Positions 1 through 10,687 of a DNA stretch of 64,000 nt are shown one piece after another. The notes under the pieces were generated by a model that saw only the letters and a list, made by a program, of their open reading frames with translations, was not told the DNA's origin and made no database searches. The first letter of the stretch is position 1. Each line of letters starts with the position of its first letter. The stretch is from Nothophaeocryptopus gaeumannii (Eukaryota; Ascomycota; Dothideomycetes; Mycosphaerellales; Mycosphaerellaceae): NCBI GenBank assembly GCA_031771865.1, contig JASISA010000040.1:1054001-1118000 (forward strand), given 5' to 3'. The position numbers and the translations under genes were made by a program.

Positions 1-1356
1 TGGTACGAGAGACGGCAACGTCAGAGGGAATTTCTTGATGAAGAACCTACCGTTCTTATAATCGGAGCAGGCCAATCAGGCTTGAATCTGGGTGCTCGAT
101 TGCAGGCCGTAGGTCTACAGTGTCTGATTCTTGACAAGAACGAGAGGGTTGGTGACAACTGGAGACATCGATACAGGACACTGGTCACGCACGATCCCGT
201 TCAATACACGCACATGGCGTACATGCCCTTTCCGTCCAATTGGCCCCTGTTCACTCCAAAGGATAAGCTTGCCGACTGGTTCGAGATCTATGCCAACGCG
301 ATGGAGTTGAACATCTGGCTGAAGTCCAAAGTACAATCAGCAGAGTATCTGGAAGATTCCCAGTCATGGACTGCAGATGTCAACCTCGTAGATGGAACGA
401 TCCGAACAGTGAAGCCAAAGCACGTCGTCATGTGTACCGGCCATGCTGGCGAGCCTTACTTCCCAACATTCCCAGGCCAAGACCTCTTCAAAGGTCGACT
501 CTACCACGGCAGCCAACACCAAGACGCCACTTTCCAACAAGACGTCTCTGGCAAGAAAGTCATCGTTGTGGGCACAGGCAACTCCGGTCACGACATCGCG
601 CAGAATTACCACGAAAACGGCGCTCAGGTCACAATGCTCCAGCGAAACGGCACATATGTCATCTCCGCCAAGAAAGGTCTCTTCATGCTGCATGAAGGCA
701 TGTACGATGAACACGGTCCGCCAACTGAGGATGCCGATGTTGCTGGCCAGAGTTTGCCTATCCCTGTCCAGTTCGCTCTGAACATCGGTCTGACAGAACG
801 AATCAAAACCGCCGAGAAAGAAAACATCGAAGGCCTCGAAAAAGCCGGCTTCAAACTCGATTTCGGACATGATGGATCGGGTATCTATCGGAAATACATT
901 ACTCGTGGTGGTGGGTATTACATTGACGTTGGATGTTCGCAGCTTATCATCGATGGCAAGATCAAAGTCGAGCAGAGTCCAGACGGCATCAAAGGTTTCG
1001 ACGAGAAGTCGCTAATCCTTGCTGATGGGCGGGAATTGGAAGCGGATGTGGTGGTTCTTGCGACGGGGTATGATAATATGAAGACTACGTTGGCGAAGAC
1101 GCTTGGTGATAAGATTGCGGATAGGTGTAAGGATGTTTGGGATCTGGATGAGGAGGGTGAGGTTAATGCTGTAAGTTTGACTGATTATGTTGGAGTATTG
1201 ATGAAGGTGGTGATCGTTAATCTTTGGGAACAGATCTGGCGTCCGTCTGGCCATCCTAGACTGTGGTTCATGGGTGGAAGTCTTGCGTTGTGTCGGATCT
1301 ATTCGAGGTTCTTGGCGCTGCAGATTAAGGCTACTGAAGAAGGGTTGACGGGATAG
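1..1356 (+). CDS. Flavin-containing monooxygenase, 3' part (5' end outside window)
   Basis: The reading frame is open from base 1, so the gene begins outside the window. It encodes an FAD/NADPH-dependent monooxygenase of the YUCCA-like/FMO group, which oxygenates small nucleophilic substrates. An FAD-binding Rossmann motif GAGQSG lies at about codons 22-27 of the visible part, and an NADPH-binding motif GTGNSG lies about 160 residues later, with the usual ATGYD near the C-terminus. A likely 63-base intron (GTAAGT at 1171, ending CAG at 1233) is a multiple of three, so the frame stays open through it. Removing it gives EVNA-IWRPSGHPRLWFMGG, the usual end of this fungal family. The stop is TAG at 1354-1356. 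Substrate unknown. Confidence 0.88.
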   Translation, partial: WYERRQRQREFLDEEPTVLIIGAGQSGLNLGARLQAVGLQCLILDKNERVGDNWRHRYRTLVTHDPVQYTHMAYMPFPSNWPLFTPKDKLADWFEIYANAMELNIWLKSKVQSAEYLEDSQSWTADVNLVDGTIRTVKPKHVVMCTGHAGEPYFPTFPGQDLFKGRLYHGSQHQDATFQQDVSGKKVIVVGTGNSGHDIAQNYHENGAQVTMLQRNGTYVISAKKGLFMLHEGMYDEHGPPTEDADVAGQSLPIPVQFALNIGLTERIKTAEKENIEGLEKAGFKLDFGHDGSGIYRKYITRGGGYYIDVGCSQLIIDGKIKVEQSPDGIKGFDEKSLILADGRELEADVVVLATGYDNMKTTLAKTLGDKIADRCKDVWDLDEEGEVNAVSLTDYVGVLMKVVIVNLWEQIWRPSGHPRLWFMGGSLALCRIYSRFLALQIKATEEGLTG

Positions 1357-1956
1357 TTTGGATCGGATTACCTGCTCTGAGGCATTCGAGCATAGTTTTT
1401 GTGACGGCAGGTAAGGCATAGAATGTAAAATGAATCGGATCTACTTCGCTATACCAACATGTACTCTATGCCCGGTGCTTGACCCCTCCAACTCTACAAG
1501 CCGATGCCGAAATTTTGTACCTTGCCCTTCTGAACTCTCACCTGGCCCCGTATGTCGTTCGCGTAATCTCGCGGATCCGGACCGACGGACAGCCGGTAGT
1601 GTCCCTTCCATCTCGACCATACGTGTGTCGTTGGTATTCGCTAAGACTACGGCATTCGGAAGTGCATCTCCGATTTTCGACAAAAGGGTCCAGAGCACTG
1701 GATGGACTTCGAGTCGTAGGGTCTGTACGACGCTGGGTCGAGGCATTGAACTTTTCGCCGCTGTCTGCACTGGCGATTCGGCCTGTGTGCAGCGCGCATG
1801 AAGCCACTGTGCTGTATCCATCCCGCTAGGATGTGCACTCATCTCGCCGGAGGGGAAAAATTGGCAGGTTGCGAGGTGGATGTGCCATCGTCTCTTCAGA
1901 GACTCATCCATTTCTCGAGAGATGTAGGTACATCATCATCTCAGTACTCAATATCT
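1357..1956. other. Intergenic, convergent 3' ends
   Basis: About 600 bases between the stop of the monooxygenase and the stop of the minus-strand DUF2235-GTPase gene. Overlapping open frames exist on both strands (largest 156 codons, 1441-1911 minus) but none has a recognisable domain or protein-like composition. I see no supported gene. Confidence 0.5.
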
Positions 1957-4900
1957 TCACCCCGGCAACTCATGAGCCCTCGCCAAACTCCCCCTCGCCT
2001 CCAACTCTGCAGTTTTCCCCGTCGCCTGCAATATACTCGTATCCTCCAACTCCGCTCTCGGGTTTTCTCTCAAACATAACTCTACAGCCTGCGGGCTAGC
2101 GGGTAGCTCTACAGGAGGATTGCTCGCTTCGAGCTCGATGGCTTTTTGGTTTGCGGCGCTGATTTCTTTGAAGAAGGCGGTGCCAGATTCTTCGCTGTCG
2201 GAGTCGGATGGGTCTTCGTGATCATCGAATGTTGGACTGGTACTGTTGCTGTCGCCACCACCACCGCGAAGCCGTCGGAGTGGGTTGATGGTCCTGGCGT
2301 CGTTGGGGAGGTTTATGTCGTCTATGAGTTTGTCTTTGTAGTTTGCTATAAGATCTTCGACTGTCGTTCTCACTTTCTCATACTTGTAGCAAGCTGCTAC
2401 ATTGCGTTTCGGGACAAGCTCTTTGATGTCTGCGTGGACGTGTTGAGAGTAGCCGCGTAAGCGGTATATCCTGGCAGCGGCTTGGACGTCTTTCTCTTGG
2501 GGCTGGCCGCTCTGTCTGAAGGTGACTTCTTTGAAAGATCGAATGAGGACTAGGATAAGATCGCAGGACATGGTAAGAAAGAGGCGACAGGTTGATGGGA
2601 CCACGAGTGGCACTGATATGGCTCCGGTCACGAGCCAACCGGGAATACCACCCGCGAAGCAAGAGCCGACGATGCCTGCAAAGCAAAGATGTAAGGTCAG
2701 CATTTTTCTTCAAAACCAGGGAGACATTCGTCCTTACCAATAGTATTGAGGCACTCCGCCAACGCAACCATAACATCAAAGCCCAAATGATTCCAGACAT
2801 TCTGCTTGAGCGCATCAACCGCCGCATCAGCAGAAACGCCCGGCAGTCCGAAACAGTTCATGATGGCTTTGCACGCCTTGTTCGCAGCAGCTTTGCGATG
2901 CATCGTCGAACCCGCGACGGAGAAGGAGAGGCCGGATGCTGTGCGGACGAGGGTGCGGTAGCGCTTGTTAAGTTCTTGAAGAGCTAGATCTAATTTTAGG
3001 TCGATTCTTGTGACCTGGGCCCGGATGTAGAGCAGACGCACTTTGTCGATGTCGAAGCAGTGGGATGTGGTTTTAGAGAGCTGCGCAATGGATTCGTCGT
3101 CATCTATCATATACGTCAGTATGCGAGAGGCGTGGTTTGGAACTCTCAGGTTTCGTACCTTGACTGACACCGACGATGGCGTCTAGACGGCCGTCTGGCA
3201 CGGACTCCATCTCGTTCTTGATTTCCTCTAGGCGCGCCTGGAGTTTGTCCTCAGCATATTGATCGAGCTCGTCTTCGTCGATGGGCTGCTTGTTCTTCTT
3301 CAGCTCCTTCCTTCTTCTTGAGTACTCCAAATCCAGGAGGTCGTCTTTCTTAGTCGCAACGACCACGATCGGCACATCATGGGCATACTTGCTGACCGCC
3401 TGGAATAGTTTCTCTGTCGCTGTTTGTAGTGTCCGAGCACTGTTAATCTCGATACAGAACCAGATGACATGAAGTCGGTCCTGGATCTCCTCAGCATTTG
3501 ACTTCTCTTTGAGGAATTCTTCGATGGCCAAGAACTCAGCATCGGCACCAGCCTCAAACCCTCCAGAGTCGTGCACTACCAGATCCGGCCGGCCTTCGAA
3601 AGTGATTTCTTGTCTCACGTCGTGGATGCCTCTTATGCGGTCTGAGCTTGTAGTGACTTCGACGCCAAATGTCTTGTTGATCAGCGTTGACTTTCCGACC
3701 CCTGTATTGCCGCAGACCAGGACTCGAATCGCACCTGGATCCAGTCCATCGTCCGCATCGTCGTTGCCCCAGAATCCGAAGTTGACGTGTCCGCTCTTCA
3801 TCCCGAGCATCTTCTCTCGCCAGTCTTCGAGATATCTCTGTAGCTGGGCTTCTTTGGTGTCAAGCGCGACGTTGACATGCTCATCGAGCAAGAGGTAAGC
3901 AGAGGGATGTATAATTGTCCCTTGAGGCGCATGATCGCAGTAGCCTTTTAGGTATCCGTTGTCGTCAAAAGGCACACGCTGTTTCTTCAACCCAATTGAA
4001 GTTGGTCTTCTGCTCAGTTTGATGGCAAAGCGATCCCGGTACTTCGGAGAGTCGTGTACGTGTCGCATATCCTGCAGAGTGACCACGATGCCGTTCGCTG
4101 CCGTAAAAGAAGACTTGATGGCGTCCTTTCCATTCTCCTGCTTCGGAAAGATGACACTGAGAGGATGATCAGTGACACCGCCGCCCCGATTCGGGTTGAG
4201 CCCCTCGAAGTCGAACCACACTCCACAAGCATTAGCTTCCAGAATCATCCATTGAAGTGGGTAGAGTCCTAGGCCCGCTTTTGGTGATACACCGCCCATA
4301 TCAGTGTGGCTGCCGATGAACAGAGCTTGAACAAAGCTACGGCGCTGACTCTTGAGTTCCGTGCCATAGAAATCGTCCGGATAGAGATACTCTGGCGCCA
4401 CCGCTCTCCTGTCTTCATGCAGTGCTAACGTATGGCGGAAATGCTGAATGGATTTGTTGAAAGAGATATCGAACGCATTGCCCTCGTGAAGTGCCTTGAC
4501 AGTGTCAAAACACCCTACGAAGCGTATCTTGGGAGAAGACCGAAAGTCCGCCGAATTTGACGTTGAGAGCGAGGACATCGAGGCTGTCTGCTGAAGAGTC
4601 AAGCTCCCAGACCGGCTGACCCTATTAACGCCGTTTTCTGAGTCTCGCAGCGCCTTCTTGTAGTCCCTCGCGAATAAAGGTTGTCCAGCCGTGATCAGAG
4701 CGCCGAATTGATGTAGCAGTCCTGCCACAGCGCGAACCACATACGCGCCTCTTGAGAAGCCAAAGAACACAACTTCATCTTGCTCTCCGTTCAGCTCGCA
4801 GCACTTTTCATACACATTCCGTATTTGCTCCTGGTACCCATTCCCCGTCACCCCGGCTTGAATCCTGTCCGTGGAGAGAAGTGTATCCGCGCCTCCAATG

Positions 4901-5187
4901 CCCGGATAGTAAAGCGGCGTTTGAGTATATTCGATTCCAGATTGCATATCCACGACTTTTCCATTCTTGATTCCAGAGTATATCCTGTACACGTTTGTAG
5001 GATGGTCATCATTTCCGCTCCGGCCTGTCCCGTCCACGCAGATGATTAGTCTTGTGGGTTCCCTGTTCACAGCTGTCGAACCAGAGTATACTGAGGTCGG
5101 CGACGCCACCTCTGTGGGTGAAACAACGACCTCCTCCTTCTTCTCCATGCCGCTTCTGCTCGTTCGCATCCGACTGAGCAGCGACAT
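1957..5187 (-). CDS. DUF2235 alpha/beta-hydrolase fused to a P-loop GTPase
   Basis: Model: exons 5187-3159, 3103-2738 and 2675-1957 (introns of 55 and 62 bases, phases agree), 1037 residues. Residues about 45-440 are a DUF2235 domain, the fold of Tle1-type phospholipases: nucleophile motif GFSRG (143-147), Asp in CFDTV (228) and HTDMGG (294-299). Residues about 486-640 form a TRAFAC-like GTPase: P-loop GNTGVGKST (493-501), a switch-II-like DSGG, and ATKKDD as G4 equivalent. The C-terminal 340 residues hold a helical region, a hydrophobic stretch spanning the second intron (GSCFAGGIPGWLVTGAISVP), an RGGGG linker and an acidic disordered tail. No signal peptide is seen. Hydrolase plus regulatory GTPase suggests nucleotide-gated lipid or ester hydrolysis, which is inference. 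A smaller DUF2235 gene lies at 57421-59029. Confidence 0.85.
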
Positions 5188-7061
5188 GCTGAAGAAGCCC
5201 GATCGAACAGCTGAGCTGATGCTTCCTACTTAACCTCGTCCAGCAGTGAGCATTGCCTCAGTACTCTTCGGCCGCAGAGCCAGAAGCGAAAGCTACAAAC
5301 CGAGTAGAGAGAAAGTCTGAGTGACGCAGAAGACAACCCTTTAATGTTCCTACCAGAGGCTTGACGAATGGACGCCTGGCCAGGTATAAATTGTCAGCCC
5401 CACAGCCGCATGCAGTGCATGCAGTGCACCGCCCACGCGAATCGCGGCGGCAGCAGATACGGCCGAGGGGTAGGGATCATCGCCAGCCGAAGGATCTTGA
5501 TACCAGACAACGACTTACATGGACGCCACAGCCTTCTATTTGAAGCTGGGAAGTCCTAGTGCGTGCAAGTGTACGATGTCCGCTGCTGGCATCTTGGAAC
5601 GTTACCCAAGGGTTCCTTCACGAAGTCGACTTTGTTGATGTTGATATTGAAGGAAAGTGTATGTATCCAGGAGATGTGCCGAGATGAAAACAGGGACCAT
5701 TCCCTTTCGGGCCATGACAACAGCCAAGTGAAGCGAGATCTTCAACACATGACCTCGAAGTAGCGAGCAATGCGATCCTCGCATATTCATTGCATGAGGG
5801 CAAGGAACGAGAAGAATACGCCCGGAATGCTTCTGCCCAAATGATTCTGCTGACTGATTAGCTTGCGTGTGCGATGCGAATATAGGGGGAGTCTGTGCGC
5901 TGCAGGTGTCTACTCGAATTCTCAGCCGTACCCGATCTAAACTCCTGTCTCACACGCCTTCAGCAGCCTCAGGCAACACGCCATCGATTCACGCACCCAC
6001 CCGCGCCTATGCTTGGCATGTGATTGTTTGTGTGTATACAGAGTGCACGTAGTAAACGTAGCGTTGGGCCTGTCTCACACTGCAGAACTGGCCGTAATTG
6101 AAGCCAAAGAAGCCCTTGTGCAGCACGTGAGAGGTCTTGGCAGGCAAACACCGTTAGATTCATTTATCTACCGTTGCATGAGGCGAATAAACGCTCAGAC
6201 GCAGCAGCATACCGCCGACTGCCAGCAGACACCAGCACTGCATGTCCGCTTCGTTGCAGTACGTACACTCACGTCTCTTGTGCTACAAATACCGTTGCAC
6301 GAGGATAGTGAGTATGTACATACAGCGACGACCGCGAATTCCGTACGGTTTGAAGGTCTCCTGCTGCTGCTGCATTGCACCTCCAAGCAATGGTCTTTGC
6401 GTTCAACAGCATCCAATCTAATATTAATGCGCCGAGCTTCAAGTTCAAGGAGAGGTGGTTGCTGCTTGAGATTGGTGCATGAACGTCTCCACACAACTCG
6501 CAACGCTATATATTCTTTCCCTCGTCGCTCGCATCACTAGTCAGGCAAACAGACATACAACATTGGTGTGGTTTTCAGACCTCCTGTCCCTACAATAAGG
6601 ACGCCTGATACAGGATGCGGAGAATGCAGCCACCTACTCTTCGAGATCCGTGTGTGAATATTGCCTTCCGCAACAGGCTGTTGGACGGATTCGAGGCGTC
6701 TCGTGGCGTAGCTGAAACCAATTCCAAGCCTCTTTTGGTCCCTGATACCACACTATTCTGGACGGGAAGGAATGGAAGCTGCACTTGAGTCCGCTGTTGA
6801 CTAGCCTGCCGGCGATTTTGAGCCCCTTCTGCCCATCAACAATGGACCATGAGCGGCCACGAGTCTGCCACTGGAAAGGTTCGCACGCGGTATACCAGTA
6901 GCCTACAGCCCTACGAGGTCCAGACATCTCCACGCGGCTGCATACAGGATATCAATACTGCCAAGGCGTTGCGCGTTAATAAGAAAAGAAAAACGTATAT
7001 ACTTCTTGACGCTGCCACGTGGACGTGAAGGACTTCATTCTCAAGTCCAATCTTCAACGGC
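5188..7061. other. Long intergenic stretch, upstream of DUF2235-GTPase and of a secreted protein
   Basis: Nearly 1.9 kb between divergent genes, so it should hold both promoters. Short open frames occur, for example 99 codons at 6634-6933 on the minus strand, rich in Trp and Arg but without a known domain. A short CTG run lies near 6360. No RNA gene, transposon terminus or long repeat was recognised. Confidence 0.4.
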
Positions 7062-7610
7062 ATGAGTTTCCAAAAGTACTTCATCTTTGCGTTAGGCTTG
7101 CTCGCTACACTACCGATATCTCAATCATCTCCTTTGGCGCCTCAAAAAGTGCAATCATCGCAATGTCTGAAAGGTCCAGCAGTGATATCCGCTCCATTGT
7201 CGACAATCCCTGCCGTAAAGAGCTTCTGTTCATCAAATTACCCGGTTCGCCCAAGCACGCTCGTTGCTACAGTCACGACGATATCCAGCTCTACCATTGT
7301 CCAGAGAGCGACTGTCACGACGATATCTAGCGCCGTCGTGAGCTCGACATCGGATCTCACTCTTACCACCGTATGTTTTGAGCGCTGAGTCTCAATTGAC
7401 TGTGTCTAATAGATATATCTCTCAGACAAACACTATTCCCCTGACACCGACATCGACCCTTACAACGACGACAACAGACGTTGAAGCCTTGCCAAGTCAA
7501 CAACGTATAGGTGCGGAAGCGAAGTCCTTGTCCGTCGCACGGCAAGGCTCAAAATTAAGGAAATATGACATCTCAGCACATTGGCGGACATGTGAAGATC
7601 TTGATGCTTT
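7062..7610 (+). CDS. Ser/Thr-rich secreted protein (3' end uncertain)
   Basis: The start at 7062 gives a clear signal peptide: MSFQKY, then a hydrophobic run FIFALGLLATLPIS, then a small-residue cleavage region. The mature part is Ser/Thr/Val-rich, with the near-repeat ATVTTISS occurring twice. The open frame reaches a stop after VCFER at 7386-7388, but a GTATGT donor at 7371 probably removes that end. Acceptors at 7412 or 7425 are possible. The second keeps phase 0 and continues with a Thr-rich sequence (PLTPTSTLTTTTTD), but stays open into the 3' end of the opposing VPS53 gene, so the true stop is unknown. The end given is only where VPS53 begins. It is probably a cell-wall or surface protein; no family recognised. 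Confidence 0.5.
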
Positions 7611-10234
7611 CTACCTCCCAAACCCACCAAACCCCCCACCCCCATCCTTCTTGAAAAACCTCCCCAGATTCCTCAAATTCTCATTCAAACTACTCCCAGG
7701 GCCCTCACCATCCATACTCCCCCGGCTCGCCCCTATCCCAGGAGGTGACGTCGTCCGACTGGCGATATTCATAGTCGAAGCACCACCACCGCCAACACCC
7801 AAATTCGGAGACGCAAATCTGTCGCCCGCGTCTCTTGCAACGTTCATGAGCACATTGCCGAAGTTCGATGGGTCGAAGCGAGCAGGTAATGAGGGTGTGG
7901 AGTGGGAGACGGCGCTGTCTTTCAGGGCTTGAAGACCCAGGCCTGCTGCGGCAGTGGTAGGCGGTGGGGCGCTGAGGTTGAGCGTGGCTATCAGCGGATT
8001 GCTCGCTTGGAGGTTCTCGTTTGCTGGACTTTGCTTGTGGGCATTGAAGAGTTCGATGAGGTGACTTTGATCGCGCTTTTGAGTCATGCCCTTGAGCTCG
8101 AGCATCTTGCGGAAGTTGGCTTCAGAGCGGTCGCGGATGTGGATGAGGTAGGCTTGGACAAGACCCTCAGGCGGTGATGAGCGGACCTGAAGCGTTTTGA
8201 GGATAGGGTCGAGTTTGGCCGTGCTCTGATTGACGCGTTTGACGAAGGTCGCATTTGGAGGCGTTCCAGGCTCAGCATTAAGCGTGGCCAACTCGGCAAG
8301 CCCTTTCTTCAGAACGTAAGTGTCCAGCAGCATCTGCTCGGAGCCTGTCTCGGAGACAGGTCTACATGCCACGATGTTGCTGATATATGATGTCGTGAGC
8401 GCGTCGACCAAATTGTCGCAGTATGCTCTCGCATACTGAGGCTTGTGCAAATATCGCAAGATGTCTTTGCTCCGATCTTTGACACGCTGCATCAGAGACG
8501 AGACGTAGGTGCTCTGGTCGCCAACGCTGTCCATCTTGCTCCAAGGTGTAGATCGCATCTCACGCCATGCCGGCTCACAATCCGCTTCGGTCTTTTGCAC
8601 CAGCGCACGAATAGCCTGTGATGCCACACCCATGAACCTATCCGCCTGAGGTTGGAGGTCGATCTTTTCTTGCAATTCTTCGTCTATTCGAGATTTGATC
8701 CTCTCCTCCAGCTGGTTCGTAGTGGTATAACAGTAGTCAGCGGTGTTCAGGATGACCACGGTATCTTCCACACTCGGTCCACCGGTTCTGTCCATGAGCG
8801 CCTGTAGTAGCACTTGTTGCGCGTACGCATCGAGATACTTCGCGAATGTCGCAGTCAGCTCCGAAAGTCGGCCGCTTGTTGACAACTTCGCGCACTGCGC
8901 CAGTGTCACGCGATAATGATGGAACAGCTCAGTCGAGGATGGCACAACCATCTGCGCGTGGAACTCCTCGTCCGGATTTCGTAGATGCTGAGTCTTGTAC
9001 TTCGGTATGAGCGTGGCCAGCTGCTTGTCCTGCGACTCGACCCAAATGCTCAGGTATGGCTCAAAAGCCTCAGATATGGCTTGACTGAAGCCGTGTCGTG
9101 TCTGCTCGCCAGAAGTCACTGTGTCCATGGAAGACCTCGACTCGCCAGAAGAGAAGCGCCTCTCGAGGCTATGCTCAAAGTCCAGTGTTTCCTGCAAGCA
9201 CAATAGCAGCAAATTGACATTCGGCGGCTGCCCATCCGCCCTTCGCATAGATCTTTGCAAGATGCCCTTGTAGTCATCCCTTGTACTCTCGCAGAATGCG
9301 TTTGCAAGCATCTCATTGACCTTCCAGTATGGCGGAAATAGCAACGCATGCTCCGCATCATAAGTCTTCAGCATCCGGTTAAACCACGAATACCTCCTCG
9401 AGATATTGTCCAGCGACCCAGCCTCATCATTTCCTCTGAAGACCTGCCGATACTCGCGCAGCTGTGTATTGCAATACCACGTAATCAGCCGCGCCCTCGC
9501 ATGTTCTCCCAGCGCATCCATGACCTGACACGCTTCATTCAGCATCCCGCGTTTCTGCTGCACCTCGCCCTTCGCGAATGTGACTTCAAAATCCTCACAG
9601 ACCTGCTCCAGTAGCTCTCGTTGTACGTCTGCAACATTCTTGCTCAGAGTCGCGATCTGGTCTATACTCCTATAACTCTTGAAATGCGCCATAAGCTGAA
9701 TGACAGCCTGTAGCAAATGCGCACATTCTCTGTACTGTCTCGTCTCACTTAATCCTCTTAGCTGTTCATACGCAGTCGTAAGCATCTGCAGTCTCTTCAA
9801 AGCCGTCATAGAAAGTGTCAGATTGCGCTTGGTGCTGTCCAGTCTCTTGATATCCGCCGTCATCTCTGTAATTGTCCTTTCAGTCTCCAATGCTCGTTCG
9901 CGCACGCCCTCGATTTTCGCAAAGAGCTCTGACAGTTCGGCTTTGGCATCTTGAATTCGGCGGACGCTGTCGGAGTCGGACGTCGTTTGGGCTGTGACGA
10001 GTGAAGAGATGTCAGTGTCGAGGTCATCTTGATATCGCTGGAGTCTCTTTGAGACGGCGGGTACGGAGGAGAGCGTTGATGGTTGGGAGAAGAGCGCGTT
10101 TAGGTGGTCGATTGGGTCGTAGTCCACTGTAGAGATGCTTAGTGAATTGTCCCTCAGCATGTGAAAGCAGCGATTGAGAGATGCCTACCAGCATCCAAGG
10201 CGTCTGGAGTCGCCGTCCCGTTCATTAGAGGCAT
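7611..10234 (-). CDS. VPS53: Vps53, GARP tethering complex subunit
   Basis: Model: exon 1 10234-10189 (15 codons plus one base), 62-base intron, exon 2 10126-7611; 853 residues. Vps53 is part of the Golgi-associated retrograde protein complex that tethers endosome-derived vesicles at the trans-Golgi. The N-terminal sequence DYDPIDHLNALF, the following long coiled-coil region and the total length all fit the Vps53 N-terminal family. The C-terminal 120 residues are Gly/Ser/Pro-rich with a GGGGFGGFGR end. The alternative single-exon start at 10160 would replace the conserved beginning with intron-derived residues, so the spliced start is preferred: MPLMNGTATPDALDA joined to VDYDPIDHL. Confidence 0.9.
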
Positions 10235-10687
10235 AGATTATCTGCTCGTGAGACTGGACATGCACGCTTTTGAGGATTGGATCAAGACTCGAGACTCCAG
10301 CCTATGCACAGCGATCGTGTGTGGTTCAAGAAATGCGTAAAGACGAAAAGGTGGCTTCCACGTTCAATGCGTGCCTACCACTCGAGGTTCAAGCGCGGAA
10401 TTGAGCCCGAACCCTGCATATCCACGCCACATAAACTACCAGCGACGAATATACATTGAGCGTTCATGAGAATCAAACGACCATGTATCGCGAGACTGCT
10501 CGTTGTTCGTCCATATCTGTCGTTATGCTACAAGATATCCTTCAGCTCATTTCCATTACAGCCCCAAAGTATACTCAACCAATGCCAAACCGGGTATCGC
10601 AATACTCTTGACAAGAACCATGTACGCGTTCCCTTTTCAATTTGATCCGAGTCCCGTAGCTCCCTCATCTGCCATATTATTACACTC
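10235..10687. other. Intergenic, upstream of VPS53
   Basis: About 450 bases between the VPS53 start and the stop of the next minus-strand gene. It must contain the VPS53 promoter. No conserved element, repeat or additional coding signal was seen. Confidence 0.4.

Noticed and set aside
364..870. 168-codon open frame antisense to the monooxygenase
   Set aside because: Lies wholly over a well-supported coding exon and has no family match.
1441..1911. 156-codon open frame, minus strand
   Set aside because: No domain, no signal peptide; overlapping frames of similar length occur on both strands in this GC-balanced stretch.
6634..6933. 99-codon Trp-rich open frame, minus strand
   Set aside because: Too short, no domain, no partner exon found.
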